Source: Eustoma russellianum
Lineage: Eukaryota; Streptophyta; Magnoliopsida; Gentianales; Gentianaceae
DNA length: 64,000 nt
Direction of reading: 5' to 3'
NCBI GenBank assembly: GCA_036186865.1
Contig: AP025071.1
Location: forward strand, 16,366,106 to 16,430,105
The notes beneath the pieces are model-generated. The model was not told where the DNA came from. It ran no database searches and worked only from the letters and a program-made list of their open reading frames with translations. Made by a program: the position numbers and the translations under genes. Shown piece by piece: positions 13,112-25,213 of the stretch. Position 1 is the stretch's first letter. Each line of letters opens with the position of its first letter.

Positions 13112-13124
13112 TGGTATCAGAGCC
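13112..13124 (+). other. Primer-binding site of G (initiator tRNA-Met)
   Basis: TGGTATCAGAGCC, complementary to the 3' end of plant initiator tRNA-Met. It lies 2 bases after the LTR end. It primes minus-strand DNA synthesis in LTR elements. Confidence 0.9.
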
Positions 13125-13349
13125 CAAGGATCCAGATCCACAACGGACAACATAAGCTAAACAACAACGAGTATATAGGCTATTATTTTAGAACTTAAGA
13201 TTGATCGTAGATGAGTGAGCCAACCTTAATATAGGGTTGTTAGAACAGGATTGTTAGTATCTAACCTTTAAAACCTGAATAAAACTTTAAACTGAAATTG
13301 TACATGTTGTGTATAAACTAATAACATTAATATGATGACTTTATTAGGA

Positions 13350-14370
13350 TGACGTCATGACCCGGTAGTCATACTACATCACCATCACTATTGGAGTCGA
13401 CCCAAGTCCCTGAGCAGACATGGACATCACTATCATATCTCGCTCAACCTCCAGCACCTACATCAGAGGAACTTCTCCGCACATTCACCGAGGCCCAATA
13501 CATGATAGGTTAGATAGGTCAAGCTTCGCAGAGGGATACAGCCCAGACTCCAGTACCTGCACTCGCATAGTCTTAGGCATGCAGAAGTAGTGGTTATTAC
13601 TATGGGCTGCTGGTAAGAACCTAGGTTCCGAACTTTCAGGGGATGCCCGACACAGATGAGGCAGAAAAATTGTTAGATGCATTGGAAGAGGAGAGGTTTT
13701 TCGGTTGATAGGAGCACTTGAGGAAGTAAATGTGCAGATTATACGACAGTTTCTGATCAGACGAGTGAGGCAATGGTGGAGGATATATATTTAGCCTTTG
13801 CCTCAACCCTTAACATGGACAAACTTTGTGGAAGAATTCTGCGTATTCTATCTTTCCCCGGCATTGGTGATACAGAGAGTTAGGGAGTTTGCTGCCTTAA
13901 AGCAATAGGAAGGTATTACGGTTTCCGAGTACTTTCGGCGTTTTGCCACCTTGGGATGATACGTTCCAAAGATAATGAATGATAACGCAATTAAGATGAT
14001 CAGGTTTATACGTGGTTTGAATCCTCGAATTCGGGATTGGTTAATCGGCAACATACTCGGATATCTTTGAAAGTCTGTTAAAGAATTGTTATAGAGTGGA
14101 ACAAGCTATTTCATCTTTATATCATGAGAAGAGAAACAGGAGAAATAGGACAGGAATGTGGCGTCCATACTCGCTACAGGTAGCAGAAATCTCGACATGC
14201 TCACAATGCTGGAAACGTCATACATGCGAATGTCGTTTAAGAACTGGTGCCTGTTTCGGGTGTCGTGAAGCGGGACACCGGATAAGAGAATGTCCCAGAA
14301 GAAGAAGAATCCAACAGGTAGGAATACAACGACAGGAAGGACCCTCGCGAACGGACCATCAGGTTTAAAG
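13350..14370 (+). pseudogene. Element G gag remnant with zinc knuckle
   Basis: A decayed Ty3/gypsy Gag (the capsid/nucleocapsid protein). Across frames one sees the retrotransposon-gag pattern: FQGMPDTDEAEKLLDALEEE near 13640, then WTNFVEEFCVFYLSP, VREFAALKQ, TVSEYFRRFATLG and FIRGLNPRIRDW from about 13820 to 14040. The CX2CX4HX4C knuckle CFGCREAGHRIREC is at 14252-14293. At least four in-frame stops and one or more frameshifts break it. No protease, RT or integrase follows: the polypurine tract is about 450 bp downstream of the knuckle. The C-terminal ~30 residues are not recognisable. Confidence 0.8.
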
Positions 14371-14732
14371 GGAGCACGACCTGGGATTTTGGACACCAGA
14401 CGCGGCATCAGGTATGACGAAATACGCACCTTAATTACAATTAAAATTTTCAACATATTAATATTGATATATCAATTAAAGTAGAAGTATTTATACCGAA
14501 AGGGATAACTGCTAAAGCACGGGAGTTAGAACAAGTTATATACAGGCCTCAACCACAGATGCTTACCCCCTAGATGGAAATTTTGATTTCCAAATCAAAA
14601 CTATAAGTTATGATTTCACAGGAGCATGCTGAGCGACAAGGACTCACGTCAGAAACTTCTCGTTACATGTGCCAGGGGTGGAATCATTAGAGAAAACATT
14701 AAGTAGTGAATTACGATTGAACCCTTAAGTTT

Positions 14733-14763
14733 CTAGGACGAAACTTTTTATAAGATGGAGGAT
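14733..14763 (+). other. G polypurine tract region with preceding hairpin
   Basis: An imperfect hairpin (AAGTTTCT..CGAAACTT) is followed by AAGATGGAGGA immediately before the 3' LTR. The polypurine tract primes plus-strand synthesis. The same hairpin-plus-tract arrangement precedes the 3' LTRs of T, A and M. Confidence 0.7.
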
Positions 14764-17700
14764 TGTTACGACCCGCATCTTCGGGCTAGGAGACAGAAAA
14801 GACATATAGAAATTACGAGAGAAGATAAGCGCGATCCTCGGACCGCACTTAAATTAATATGCATGGGTTAAACAAAAATTAAGAACTACTGAGAATTAAT
14901 CTAACGAGTGTAAGATTAATCAGTAAATGTATACAAATAAAGGGTACAAGTTTTTCGTAGGGATTTAATAAAGGAAAATGGAAAATAACACTCAAGGAAA
15001 ATTAAAAGTAATAAAATATTACCCACTTGCACCCCTACCTCTACCAACCGGCCACCCCCTTAATTCTCCCAAAGATTACTCTCATTTTCATTTTAATTGT
15101 CATCATCCTCATCATTTTTCTTACACAAATAAGACAACACGCCAATGGAATTATATTACCTTCTTTTCCCGACTAATTTGGTAATTCAAGAAAAACCATC
15201 CCTACACCCTCTAATCCTTCCCAATTTTGGCCCTTACAAGGAAAAACGTGACAAAGCAATTTTAATTTTCTTTTCATTATTCCACTCCATACCACCAATA
15301 ACCTATCATACGTGTCTTACAACCTACATACAACTTTTTCCATCTCTTCTCCATTTCCCTTTCATCATTAAATTCTTACAACATGTAAGATTATTCACCA
15401 ATCACCTTCCATGCATGGTAAAATTCCTTACATATTCCATTCTTCCAACCAAATGAAATCATGACCCTCCCTCTCACCTAAATAATTTCGGTTATTAACC
15501 TAATTAGGAGTAGGACAATCTCATTTCCTGTTTATTTCCCTACTCATCATTTCTATTTCATATAAAAGTAAGACTATTCACCACTCACATTTCATGCAAA
15601 GTGCTTTTCCAACCATACAATGAAAACTTTAATTTCCCCACCATGCACAACTCATCGAAGGTTTGGAAGTAAGACAAGTTGTCTTACATAAGCCATCATG
15701 TTATACTCTTACACACTCGAATCCTTTCCCAATAGGAATTCATGCATGGCTTCCTTTTCTTACACATCCATTTCTCCAACACAATAAAGAAAATTAATTC
15801 CCTTTTTTCTATTATCAAATCTCGACTAGGGGGAGGGAATTGGGAGGCAAAAGTAATTTCCACTTGCAAGGCACATTCTCTAATCACTCACATCACCTCA
15901 TTCTCTTACACTACTATTTCCCCTCTAGTTACATTGCATGCAAGATTTCTTTCCTTACAATCACATTTTCCTAACCAAAATGTAATCATTCCTCTCCACA
16001 ATCTACAATTTCGGCCAAGCTTGGAGAGAAGGGATAAAACAAGAAAAATCCAAGACAAATCCATTTCATTTGCATTTATCTCACTTCATCACCTCAAATA
16101 TTCCTAAATACCTTCCCATCTCTCTAGAAAGAAACTTCCTCCATCCTCCATCTTCATCCTTCCAAATGTGAGTTTCAAGCCTAGGGAGGAAGCCTTCCAT
16201 TTTCAAGAAAGCACCAAGCTTCTAATCAAAGGCAGGAATCTCCCTCTCTTGCTTACAACCACATTACATCCTCTATTTTCAAAGCTCCACCATTCCTTTG
16301 AATTTAGGCCTCCACCCGAGAACATCACTAAGGAGGGAGGGGAAGTTGTTAGTTTGAACAAAGTGTGAAGCTCCAAACCATCTAAGGTAAGATTTTTGTA
16401 TATTGAGTCCTCAAGCCTTCATAACCTTTCTTTCTTCAAAAAAGACTAATCTTTTCATCTTTTTACCCTCTAAGGCCATACACCCTTACAACAAAAGGAA
16501 AAAGAGATATGTCATTATTAAGTGTAAGATTCAAGCTTCCAAGGCAAGTATTCTTCCTAGCTCCTTCAAGGAAATTAAAAATAAAGATTGTTATGCTCAC
16601 TATTAAGAAATCACATTTCATGCAAAGTGCTTTTCCAACCATACAATGAAAACTTTAATTTCGTCACCATGCATAACTTAGCCAAGGTTTGGAAGTAAGA
16701 CAAGTTGTCTTACATAAGCCTTGATGTTATACTCTTACACACTCTAATCATTTCCCAATAAGAATTCATTCATGGCATCCTTTTCTTACACATTCATTTC
16801 TCCAACACAGTAAAGAAAATTAATTCCCTTTTTCCTATTATCAAATCTCAGCTAAGGAGGGGGGGGGGATTTGGAAGACAAAAGTAATTTCCACTTGCAA
16901 GGAACGTTCTTTTATCACTCACATCACCTCATTCTCTTACACTACTATTTCCCCTCCAGTTACATTGCATGCAAGATTTCTTTCCTTACAATCACCTTTC
17001 CCTAACCAAAATGTAATCATTCCTCTCTACTATCTACAATTTTGTCCGAGCTTGGAGAGAAGGGATAAAACAAGAAAACCCCAAGACAAGTGCATTTCAT
17101 TTGCACTTATCTCACTCCCTCATCTCAAATCTTCCAACATACCTTCCCATCTCTCTAGAAAGAAACTTCCTCCATCCTCCATCTTTATCCTTCCAAACGT
17201 GAGTTTCAAGCCTAAGGAGCAAGGAAGCCTTCCATTTTCAAGCAAGCACCAAGCTTCTAATCAAAGGAAAGAATCTCCCTCTCTTGTTTACAACCACATT
17301 ACATCCTCTATTTTCAAAGCTACACCATTCCATTCAATTTAGGACTCCACCTGAGAACATCACCAAGGAGGGAGTGGAAGTTGCTAGTTTGAACAAAATG
17401 TGAAGCTTCAAGCCATCTAAGGTAAGATTTGTGTAGATTAAGTCCTTAAGCCTTCATAATCTTTCTTTCTTCAAAAAAAGACTAATATTTTCATCTTTTG
17501 ACCATCTAAGGCTTACACCCTTACACCAAAGGAAGAAAGAGTTCTTTCATTATTAAGTGTAAGATTCAAGCTTCTAAGGCAAGCATTCTTCCTAGCTCCT
17601 TCTAGGAAATTAAAAATAAAGATTGTTATGTTCACTATTAAGAAATGGATCATGCATGCAACAACTAAAATGAAGTCTTTAGCATAAATTGATGAGAAGG

Positions 17701-18720
17701 ATGTTTGCACGTTCAATTTGTGGATGCATGTGTAATTTTCTTGAATGGATTCCTCAAATATACTTAGGATGACACTTTAATGTAATATGCATGGCATAAT
17801 TGAGCCATAAATAGCCCTTTAGGCCGTGCATGACAAGGAGGAGGGAACTTTACCATTCATTCAACACTTTGATGCACATTTTAGACATATGTGTTTATTA
17901 TACTAGAAAGTGTATCAAGAACTTCATCTATCATCGTCTTGTTACATGCATATCACTTTCTTTATGTTCATATGTAAGAGAAGATATTTCTATAAATATG
18001 ATAGTAATATAGTACCATGATGCTACAAAACAAATCATTTCACCATGCATGTCATTAAAGATGTCATCTTTGACCATCAACATCTTAGGATCACCATCTT
18101 CATTATTAGAGGGGATAGTCCATGAGTCTCCAACCTAGGCCATGAAATCATCACCATCATCATGATGTGTATCTTGATGATCATGGTCTAAGAATGGTGT
18201 AACTTTATGGATGTTATATTTTATGTGCTTTATATGCTTGCATGTCATTTTTAGCATGATCATCATCATAACATAATCTGTGGTCATGATTATATTTGTA
18301 TGATGTGATTTGAACATGTTAAAATTAAGTAAGTTGATGTACATTATGAATCATCATCACAATACCTAAAGTAATTAAAATGTACAGATGGATTTTATCA
18401 TCATCATTAACATCATGCATGAAGGTTGTATGTTGGAAAATTCATAATTGAAACGACCCCTGGATTCAGCCAAGGGGTCTAGAATATGTCATATTGAAGT
18501 ACAAATTTCCAATGAGAGTATATTTTCATAATTATGTATAAGGATGGAAAGTACATAAAAATTAAAAAGGGCCATAAGTGAATCCATTACATAAGGTTGA
18601 AATTTCAAGTATTAGACTTACTAAGTTTCGGCCCAATGACTATTTTGGCACCCAAAATAATGAATTATTACCATGTAACAATTTCTATGAGATTATACAA
18701 TTATTATGAATCATATATAA
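14764..18720 (+). repeat. Element G, 3' LTR, first part
   Basis: Starts TGTTACGACC and follows the 5' LTR (8577 onward) to the position equivalent to about 11380, where LINE-2 begins. It is longer than the equivalent 5' stretch because of an internal ~1.03-kb tandem duplication (15585-16610 and 16611-17645). The remainder is at 48641-50324. Confidence 0.85.
15585..17645 (+). repeat. 1.03-kb tandem duplication in G 3' LTR
   Basis: Unit 1 is 15585-16610 (1026 bp) and unit 2 is 16611-17645 (1035 bp). Both start TCACATTTCATGCAAAG. The 5' LTR has this segment only once (from about 9400 to 10430), so the duplication arose in the 3' LTR after insertion. Unit 2 is visibly more diverged than expected for a very recent event. 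Confidence 0.85.
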
Positions 18721-18850
18721 CGCGAATGTTCCAAATAGGTATCTTCATTGAGACAAAGCTTCAAAAGAGTTAGAGAGGTGTGCCGCCCTTAACCTGGTGA
18801 TTCGAGGCGAAGTGGGAGATGGCTGTTGTGAGCGACGCATCAGACGCGGG
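18721..18850 (+). mobile_element. LINE-2, 5' fragment (endonuclease region)
   Basis: About 125 bp that is not G LTR sequence. In one frame it reads FIETKLQ..., as in the L1 endonuclease, with stops. It ends with gcggg (18846-18850), one target copy of element A, and resumes after 46138. The left LINE boundary is set where the G LTR match stops. Confidence 0.6.
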
Positions 18851-21594
18851 TGTCATACCCCGTGCCCCAGGGGTACCAAGAAAAAAAATTAATATTAATG
18901 ATAATAATAAGAAAAATAATCCTAAGTTACCTATCATAATTAGAATAGGAAACGGGAAGGAATAAAGATAAAGCCTAACTAATAGATAAACTCCTAAGAT
19001 ACCTAAGAATATACCATATAATACCTCATTCTATATCTATTTAAACCAACATAAATCAACCCTAAACACACACCCAAAACCCTCGGCAGCCACCTTATTT
19101 CTCCTGCCGCCTAAATTCTTCCTCAAATATTTAAATTATGCAGCCAACAATTATTTTCCCAAAAATTCAAGCCTCCAATCTTCATATTTTAAACTAGCAG
19201 CAGCCCTACTTATTTTCTCCAAAATACCAGCCGCTGCCGCCACACGTAGGAAGCAAAAGCAAATAATTTCTTCAACCGTTCAATTCGTTTTTTCATATGT
19301 CGCGAGTAATTGAGACACGAGGCAAGTATCCTTGCTATATTTACTATGTTTTTATAAAGTTATTATGCTATTTTCGTATCAAAATAGATCATACATACGT
19401 AATTGTGATTTGCATATATTGTTGTTTATACATATATAATTGTCGTATCTACGAAGGGAATATATATGTGTGTATATATGTACGATTTAATTGAATGGTT
19501 AACGTGATATGTGCAGTTGTGTGTAAAATATATATACATATGCATATGCTTCAGTTGTGTGTAAAATGCATGGCGTCCCTGTGATCATTTAGGCAAAAAG
19601 CAAAGGTTCTTTCTTTTCACAAACTGTGTATTTCTTTCATGGTAAATGTGTGCATAAATTAATTTGTGCTTGGTTGATTTATGTGTATTACATGTATGTG
19701 GGTTTCCTTTTTGTTTACGTACTGTGAGTTTATACGGAAGGAGATTGTTGCTGCCCTGCTTGAGTGTATAGTATTTATATTAAGGCAAAGAAATTATCAT
19801 ATGTTATTTTATATGGATTATTGGATGATTTTTGGAACTATGTGATTTCGTGTAATTGACGGATTGAGCATGTTTATGGTCATATATGTGAAACTGACTG
19901 AGAATGATGAAAATTGATGGATTATGGTAGAAAAAGATGAATTGAACCGAAAGCAAATCGGATTAATGGAAATTAGGGTTTTTGTGGTTGAAAGAGTTTA
20001 ATTATATAAGAATGTAGAAAACTGTTTTAGTATTTTATTTTTGGATTAAATATTTAACTATTGTAATAAACAGTTTTTTAAGAATTATAGATATATATTA
20101 TGTGATTTTCGTTTTTAAATATATGTTAATTATATAAACTGTTTTTCAATAAAATTAAATAGTTAGTTATTTTAGTTTCAGATAAAAAACCTAAATAATT
20201 ATAAAAACTGTTTTCGGATAGAATTATATATTTATTTATATTATTTTCAAGATTTAAAACTATATAAAATTATATGAACTATTTTTATATATGATTATAA
20301 AATTACTTATGTTATTTTCAGATTTAAAATTATATATAAAGTGAGTTGTTTTCCAGTAGCATTATGTAGTGTCTTATACTATTTTCGAATTTAAATATAT
20401 ATATATATAATTGTTTAAATCTTTTTCGGGCAAAATTTGATATGTAATTATTGTATTTTCGGATTTAAATATATTTTTAATTATATAAATGGTTTTGAAA
20501 TAGAGGTATACTTATTTACATTATTTTTGGAGTGGAAATATCTATATAATTATATAAACTATTTTTGGTCTATTATATCTAAATTTATTTATACGAACAA
20601 CAATAAAAAATTTAGAAACCCATTAAATAAAGTAAAATAAATTAAATTAAAAGGAAAAAGGGCAGGAAAGGAGAGAGAAGAAAATGAAATTAAAGCAAGA
20701 GAGAAACAAATAGTAGGGGAAGATAAAAATAATTAAATAAAAGGTTGAAGTGCTTGAAAGCCTGGGAAAGATAAAATAAAGTGAAGAAACATAAAATAAA
20801 GTCTAGAAAGATAAAATAACGGTAGTAGATAAAATACAGTAATGGACCCCACGCAATATAGGGTAACTACGCAATATAGGTAATCCGTAATATAGAACGG
20901 AGCATGCAACATAGGAGAAACAGAAGTGTGGAAGTGTGCAGCATTCATGGCACGTGCATCCCTTCGGGGCGAGTGACTTCACGATACGAAGCGTGTGTTC
21001 GCTGACTCCACATTACGGAGCGTGTGTTAGGACCCCGGGACATGCATTGCATGACATGGATAGAAAAAAACATGACGTGTGATTTGATGTGATTGGTTGT
21101 GTGACACGGTAGTGTGAAAAGTCATGCATCATGAAGTTGCGCATTGCATTGGATTGTGTGAATGTGTGTTTGTCTTACGATGCAGTTATTGGTGTTAGTT
21201 ATGGTTGCTTTTCCTTATGTGTTTATGTACTGTTAGTTGCTGACTGGTTAGAAAGGCAGAAAGGTAAACTCTATTTGCGAAGAGAAGCATGCTATTTTAT
21301 ATTTCGTTATTTAACTATGTTATTTACACTTGCTTCTCCGTGTATGATCCCGTAGTAAATATAGTCGGGCAACTTGCTGGGCGATGTATGTCGCTCACCC
21401 CCCCCCCCCTCCATCAACCAGTTTTGCAGGTAGACAGGTGAAGGGTTATATACCCGGAAAGATCGAGACTGGAGATTTCGAGATTGATGGATATTCGGAT
21501 GAGACTTTCGAGGATTTAGTTGAGGAAGTTATTTCGATATTCGAGGTTTATGTATTTTGGAGATTAGTGTTTATCTACATTTAACCAGTGTATC
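18851..21594 (+). repeat. Element A, LTR-A (first part)
   Basis: Begins TGTCATACCCCGTGCC and matches LTR-B and LTR-C. Interrupted at 21594/21595 by element T. It contains a long A/T-rich middle (about 19990-20700) and the conserved module near 21378-21584. No protein-coding gene. Confidence 0.9.
21378..21584 (+). promoter_or_regulatory. Conserved LTR module in A: stem-loop, C-tract/CAG, acidic mini-ORF
   Basis: Stem TGGGCGA (21378-21384) pairs with TCGCTCA (21391-21397), with one G-U and a 6-nt loop. A C-rich tract ends TTGCAG at 21429. An open frame then contains GDFEIDGYSDETFEDLVEE and stops at 21584. LTR-B (37926-38130) and LTR-C (45759-45930) keep the frame, although LTR-B has lost the outer base pair. 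Function unknown. Confidence 0.55.
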
Positions 21595-24527
21595 TGTTAC
21601 AGCCCAGAAAATTCGTTATGTAGTATCAACCTCCGATACCGTAAACATAATCTCATAGGTGTACGATTTATTAGCAAATATATCATAAATGTTTGAATCC
21701 ACACAATAAAAGCTCAAATTAACTTAGTTAGCAACAACTTAAACTATTAGTATAAATTAAATCAAAAATAAATACATGACACAACAATATTATACTACCT
21801 TAAATAAAAAGAAAATAAAATACATACATGAAAGAAAAAAGAAAAGGAAAATGAAAAAGAAGGTGAAGACAACTTGTCTCACACTTTAAACACTTGACAT
21901 AAAAAAATAGCATGCTTAGGAATCTTGTCATAAAACCCATTCATTACACCCATACTTGTCTAAATGTTGTCTCCCACCCCATTCCTCCACCAACATGGCT
22001 GGCCACCCCCTTAGAAAGGTAGGGTATTATTTCTTCTTTAACCTCTCACATAATTGCATCTTCAACCAACCAATTTCATACTACCTCCAAGGAAAAATCT
22101 CAAGAACACTCCAACACCCCCCTTAGTTCCATATAGGCCGAAAGTTTGGTCTTCAACAAGGAGAAGATTTTCTTCTCCTTTCTTCATACCAATATCACTC
22201 GAATCAAGTATCATGAACACTCAATCAACCAAGAAAGATTCAAGAAGGTTGTAGCATCTAGAATCAAAAGCAATCATGGTAAGAACTTTATGAAGTTTAA
22301 GTTTGATTCTTCTATACTTAGTTTTATAAGTTGCTCACTAACCCTCCTTTTAAACCCTAAAAACCATGTATACTTAGGAGGAAGGAAGAAGAACTTTCTT
22401 CCAAACCAAGTGAAGGAAACATCTTCTAAGTGTAAGAAAGGTGAACCAAGGCAAGTACTCTTCCTAGATCCTTCATGACTTTACAATTCACAAGTATTTA
22501 TGTTTATATCAAAATTGGATCATCATGTAGTATGTTCAAGACTCCCTTTTCAAGAAAGTATAGATCTATATTTGAGTGTTAAGTATATACATATATACAC
22601 TATATACACACGCACACTAAATATATATATATACACTATATATAAGCACGCATACATATATACATATTATAAGTATGTATGTTGATATATATATATATAT
22701 ATGTATAAGTGTATAGATCTACATATAAGTATGTATAGATGTATAAATGTATATTTATATACACATTTGGTTTTGAGTATCAATGTATATATATACATAT
22801 ACACATTTTGTTTTTTGATGTATAATATATATACACATACGGTTTATATATATATATACACGCATAGGTGTATAGATCTATGTATGTACGTATACGGATC
22901 TATATGTATATATGCATATGTGTAATATATATTTTAAAGAGAGGAAATGAATAAGTATTGGTGTACTACATACTATATAGTAAAACAAAAGATTTTATAA
23001 GTGTATATATAGTATATATACATATTCGGCCTTAGGGCCTTGATGACAAAATGATTTCATAATATTTTGTACAAGTATATATATATGTATATATGATGAA
23101 TATGTTAAGCTATGAAAATGAATAAGTTTTGGATGTTACATAATATATCACAAAATGACTTATATATGTATATATTATGTATATATAAGCTCGGCCCTTA
23201 GGCCTTATTAACAAAGATGATTTCATCATATTTTTATAAGTATATATGTATATATAATGAATATGTTAAGATATGAAAGTAGGCTAAGTATGTAATTTAT
23301 GTATTATGTTATGAAAAGTAAGAAACATAAATAGTTCACATTTATGTGTGCGTAAGTATAAGACTACTAACTTTTACAATGTACGTACATGATATGTTAT
23401 ATGTTATGTATACTAACATAATAGATTATGATAAGATGTAAGTTATGAAATCTTAATATGAAATGTTAAGATAATTAGAAAATTCATGTTGTAAGCAATT
23501 AAGTTATGAATTATGATATGCATGTATGGAATAGATGTATCAAATTATTGTGAGATGATAGTTAAGAAAAATGGGCTGTTTTGGTGTTATGGCCGAATGG
23601 CCAATATTGGGTGATGAAATAAGTATTTGTTTAAGTTGTGATGTGTAGAAGGAAAATAAGTACTTGATGATGCTACAAAATGTAGAAGAACCAAAAGTAT
23701 CCTCATATGTTTGTCTCATGTTGCATGAAAACAAGATTTGCAAAGTTATGTTGTCACATCTCATGTTTTGAAAATTCATATGCATAGGAATAATAAACAC
23801 GAGACAAATGATTCCGATGAGACACGATATGTTATGTTATGTTCATGATCATGATTATGTTATGTTATGTTGAAGCGCTGTCCTGACATCGGGACCGGAG
23901 TGGTAGGTGTCAGGGGCCCATGTTTACGTTATGGCTGGGTGTAACACCGGGTCTGGGACACGGGATCTCAGTCATAATGCGTCACCGTTAGCACATGTAC
24001 CGATGTTCATATGTTATGTTGTACATGTACCAGATGGGAATCATTCGGCATGTCGTGCGTTATTATTCTTATGAAAAGTGCTATAGCCAACGATGAAAAT
24101 GTTATGTCTTCATGTCATGAAAATGTTCTGTTATGCAAGTTATGAAAATCATGTCATGTTATGAAAAGTCATGTTTACGAAAAGTCATTTTTGAAAAGCT
24201 ATGTTTGATGCATCACGTCATGATCATGTCCCTTGTGTGAGGATTAGAATAATTATACGAACATTATGCCTTAAGACGATTAAGGAAGATCATACACGTA
24301 GATGTGATGAATGCAAGTTATGACCTTAGCATAAGATGGATTAGTAATCAAGTACGGAAGGTAGATTAAGGATATGCTGAGGAAGAATGATATGACCTCT
24401 CAGGTATGAGGTAAAATCTTATGTTCTGTTTTATCCTTATATATAATGCTGTCATTTATAAATGGAGATGTAATTACATTGTTACTTTATTACTACTTGC
24501 CTTTCCATGTATGATCCACATGAAGTA

Positions 24528-24536
24528 TCTATAAAG
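24528..24536 (+). promoter_or_regulatory. Candidate TATA box of the T LTR
   Basis: TCTATAAAG about 190 bp before a canonical AATAAA and 400 bp before the primer site, a reasonable place for the LTR promoter. Transcription would then begin within or just after the adjacent stem-loop. Sequence evidence only. Confidence 0.45.
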
Positions 24537-24545
24537 AATACTTGC

Positions 24546-24657
24546 TGAGCGATTAAAAGATGGTGGTTATCGCTCATACTTGCCTCTTAACATTTCAGAG
24601 AACAGGGACCCTGATGCCGTGTTCATTGAGGAGGAACCCCAGTTAGAGTATCCATGA
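24546..24657 (+). promoter_or_regulatory. Conserved LTR module in T: perfect 8-bp stem-loop, CAG, acidic mini-ORF
   Basis: TGAGCGAT (24546-24553) and ATCGCTCA (24569-24576) form a perfect 8-bp stem. A pyrimidine-rich stretch ends ATTTCAG at 24598, and an acidic frame (NRDPDAVFIEEEPQLEYP) ends at the TGA 24655-24657. The 3' LTR keeps the stem (33045-33052 with 33068-33075). Confidence 0.55.
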
Positions 24658-24715
24658 GCAAAGATGTAGGCTGAAGCCAAGTACCTGTTGTGTGAGCTTT
24701 ATTTTATGGTGATGT

Positions 24716-24721
24716 AATAAA
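24716..24721 (+). terminator. Candidate poly(A) signal of the T LTR
   Basis: Canonical AATAAA in the last 220 bp of the LTR, downstream of the candidate TATA box. This fits the R region of an LTR transcript. Confidence 0.5.
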
Positions 24722-24934
24722 GTTATCGTGAGAGACTGTATTTGTGATTGTGTGGATTTGGAATGGTTTGTAATAATATTATGTGTGTCGTGAGCTTATT
24801 GCAAGTTGCTTCTGCTATATCGATTACAATTCATGTTGATATGCACATGTATGGTATCGACGCCTTGTACTTTATGAGTAGAGTACGGCGGGTGCACTGA
24901 ACCGGAACTCTGGTTTCGGGCGGGGCGCTACAGT

Positions 24935-24946
24935 TGGTATCAGAGC
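24935..24946 (+). other. Primer-binding site of T (initiator tRNA-Met)
   Basis: TGGTATCAGAGC, two bases after the LTR end CTACA. It is the standard primer site of many plant Ty3/gypsy elements. Confidence 0.92.
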
Positions 24947-25213
24947 ATGGCTCTAGATCCACGGCGAGAACAGTAGAAGTAAGCATTTAGAAGTTAAGTG
25001 ATGATACTAGAACTTAAGTTATGATCTTGGACCAAGAGTGATATTCCTAGATTAGAATCCTTAGAATAGTTAGGAATAGCTAAATAACATTTAAAAGTTT
25101 TGCTTGGATTATTAAGTTCCCAAATAAAAAATTTTTTTTACAATTCTGAATTAGTCAGGAAGACAAATTGATTTCAATTGTAAATTATTACTAATGATGT
25201 TGTATTCAATAGG

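Larger units (their letters stand above)
21595..24932 (+). repeat. Element T, 5' LTR (3338 bp)
   Basis: TGTTACAGCC..GGGGCGCTACA. It contains a (TA)-rich microsatellite zone (about 22570-23300), a TGTAACACCGGGTCTGGG block at 23940 that is also found in the G LTR, a TATA-like TCTATAAAG (24528-24536), the conserved stem-loop module (24546-24657) and a poly(A) signal AATAAA (24716-24721). The last two fit an R/U5 region near the LTR end. Confidence 0.92.

Noticed and set aside
14410..14482. A possible intron in G after the zinc knuckle (CAGGTATGA..AAGTAG)
   Set aside because: There is no downstream coding sequence to test frame restoration, so the resemblance to T's intron 1 is too weak.
15585..17645. 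A direct-repeat array as a CRISPR-like structure
   Set aside because: There are two large units with no short regular spacers, in a plant LTR.
22146..22478. A 110-codon frame in T's 5' LTR, repeated at 30489-30821
   Set aside because: It recurs only because the LTR is duplicated. It has no known domain and lies upstream of the likely promoter, so it is treated as chance.
22560..22925. Reading frames rich in Tyr/Ile/Thr/His in the T LTR
   Set aside because: They are translations of TATATACACA-type simple repeats.
24935..24946. tRNA-like TGGTATCAGAGC sequences as tRNA genes
   Set aside because: They are short complements of a tRNA end placed right after LTRs (primer sites), with no cloverleaf around them.
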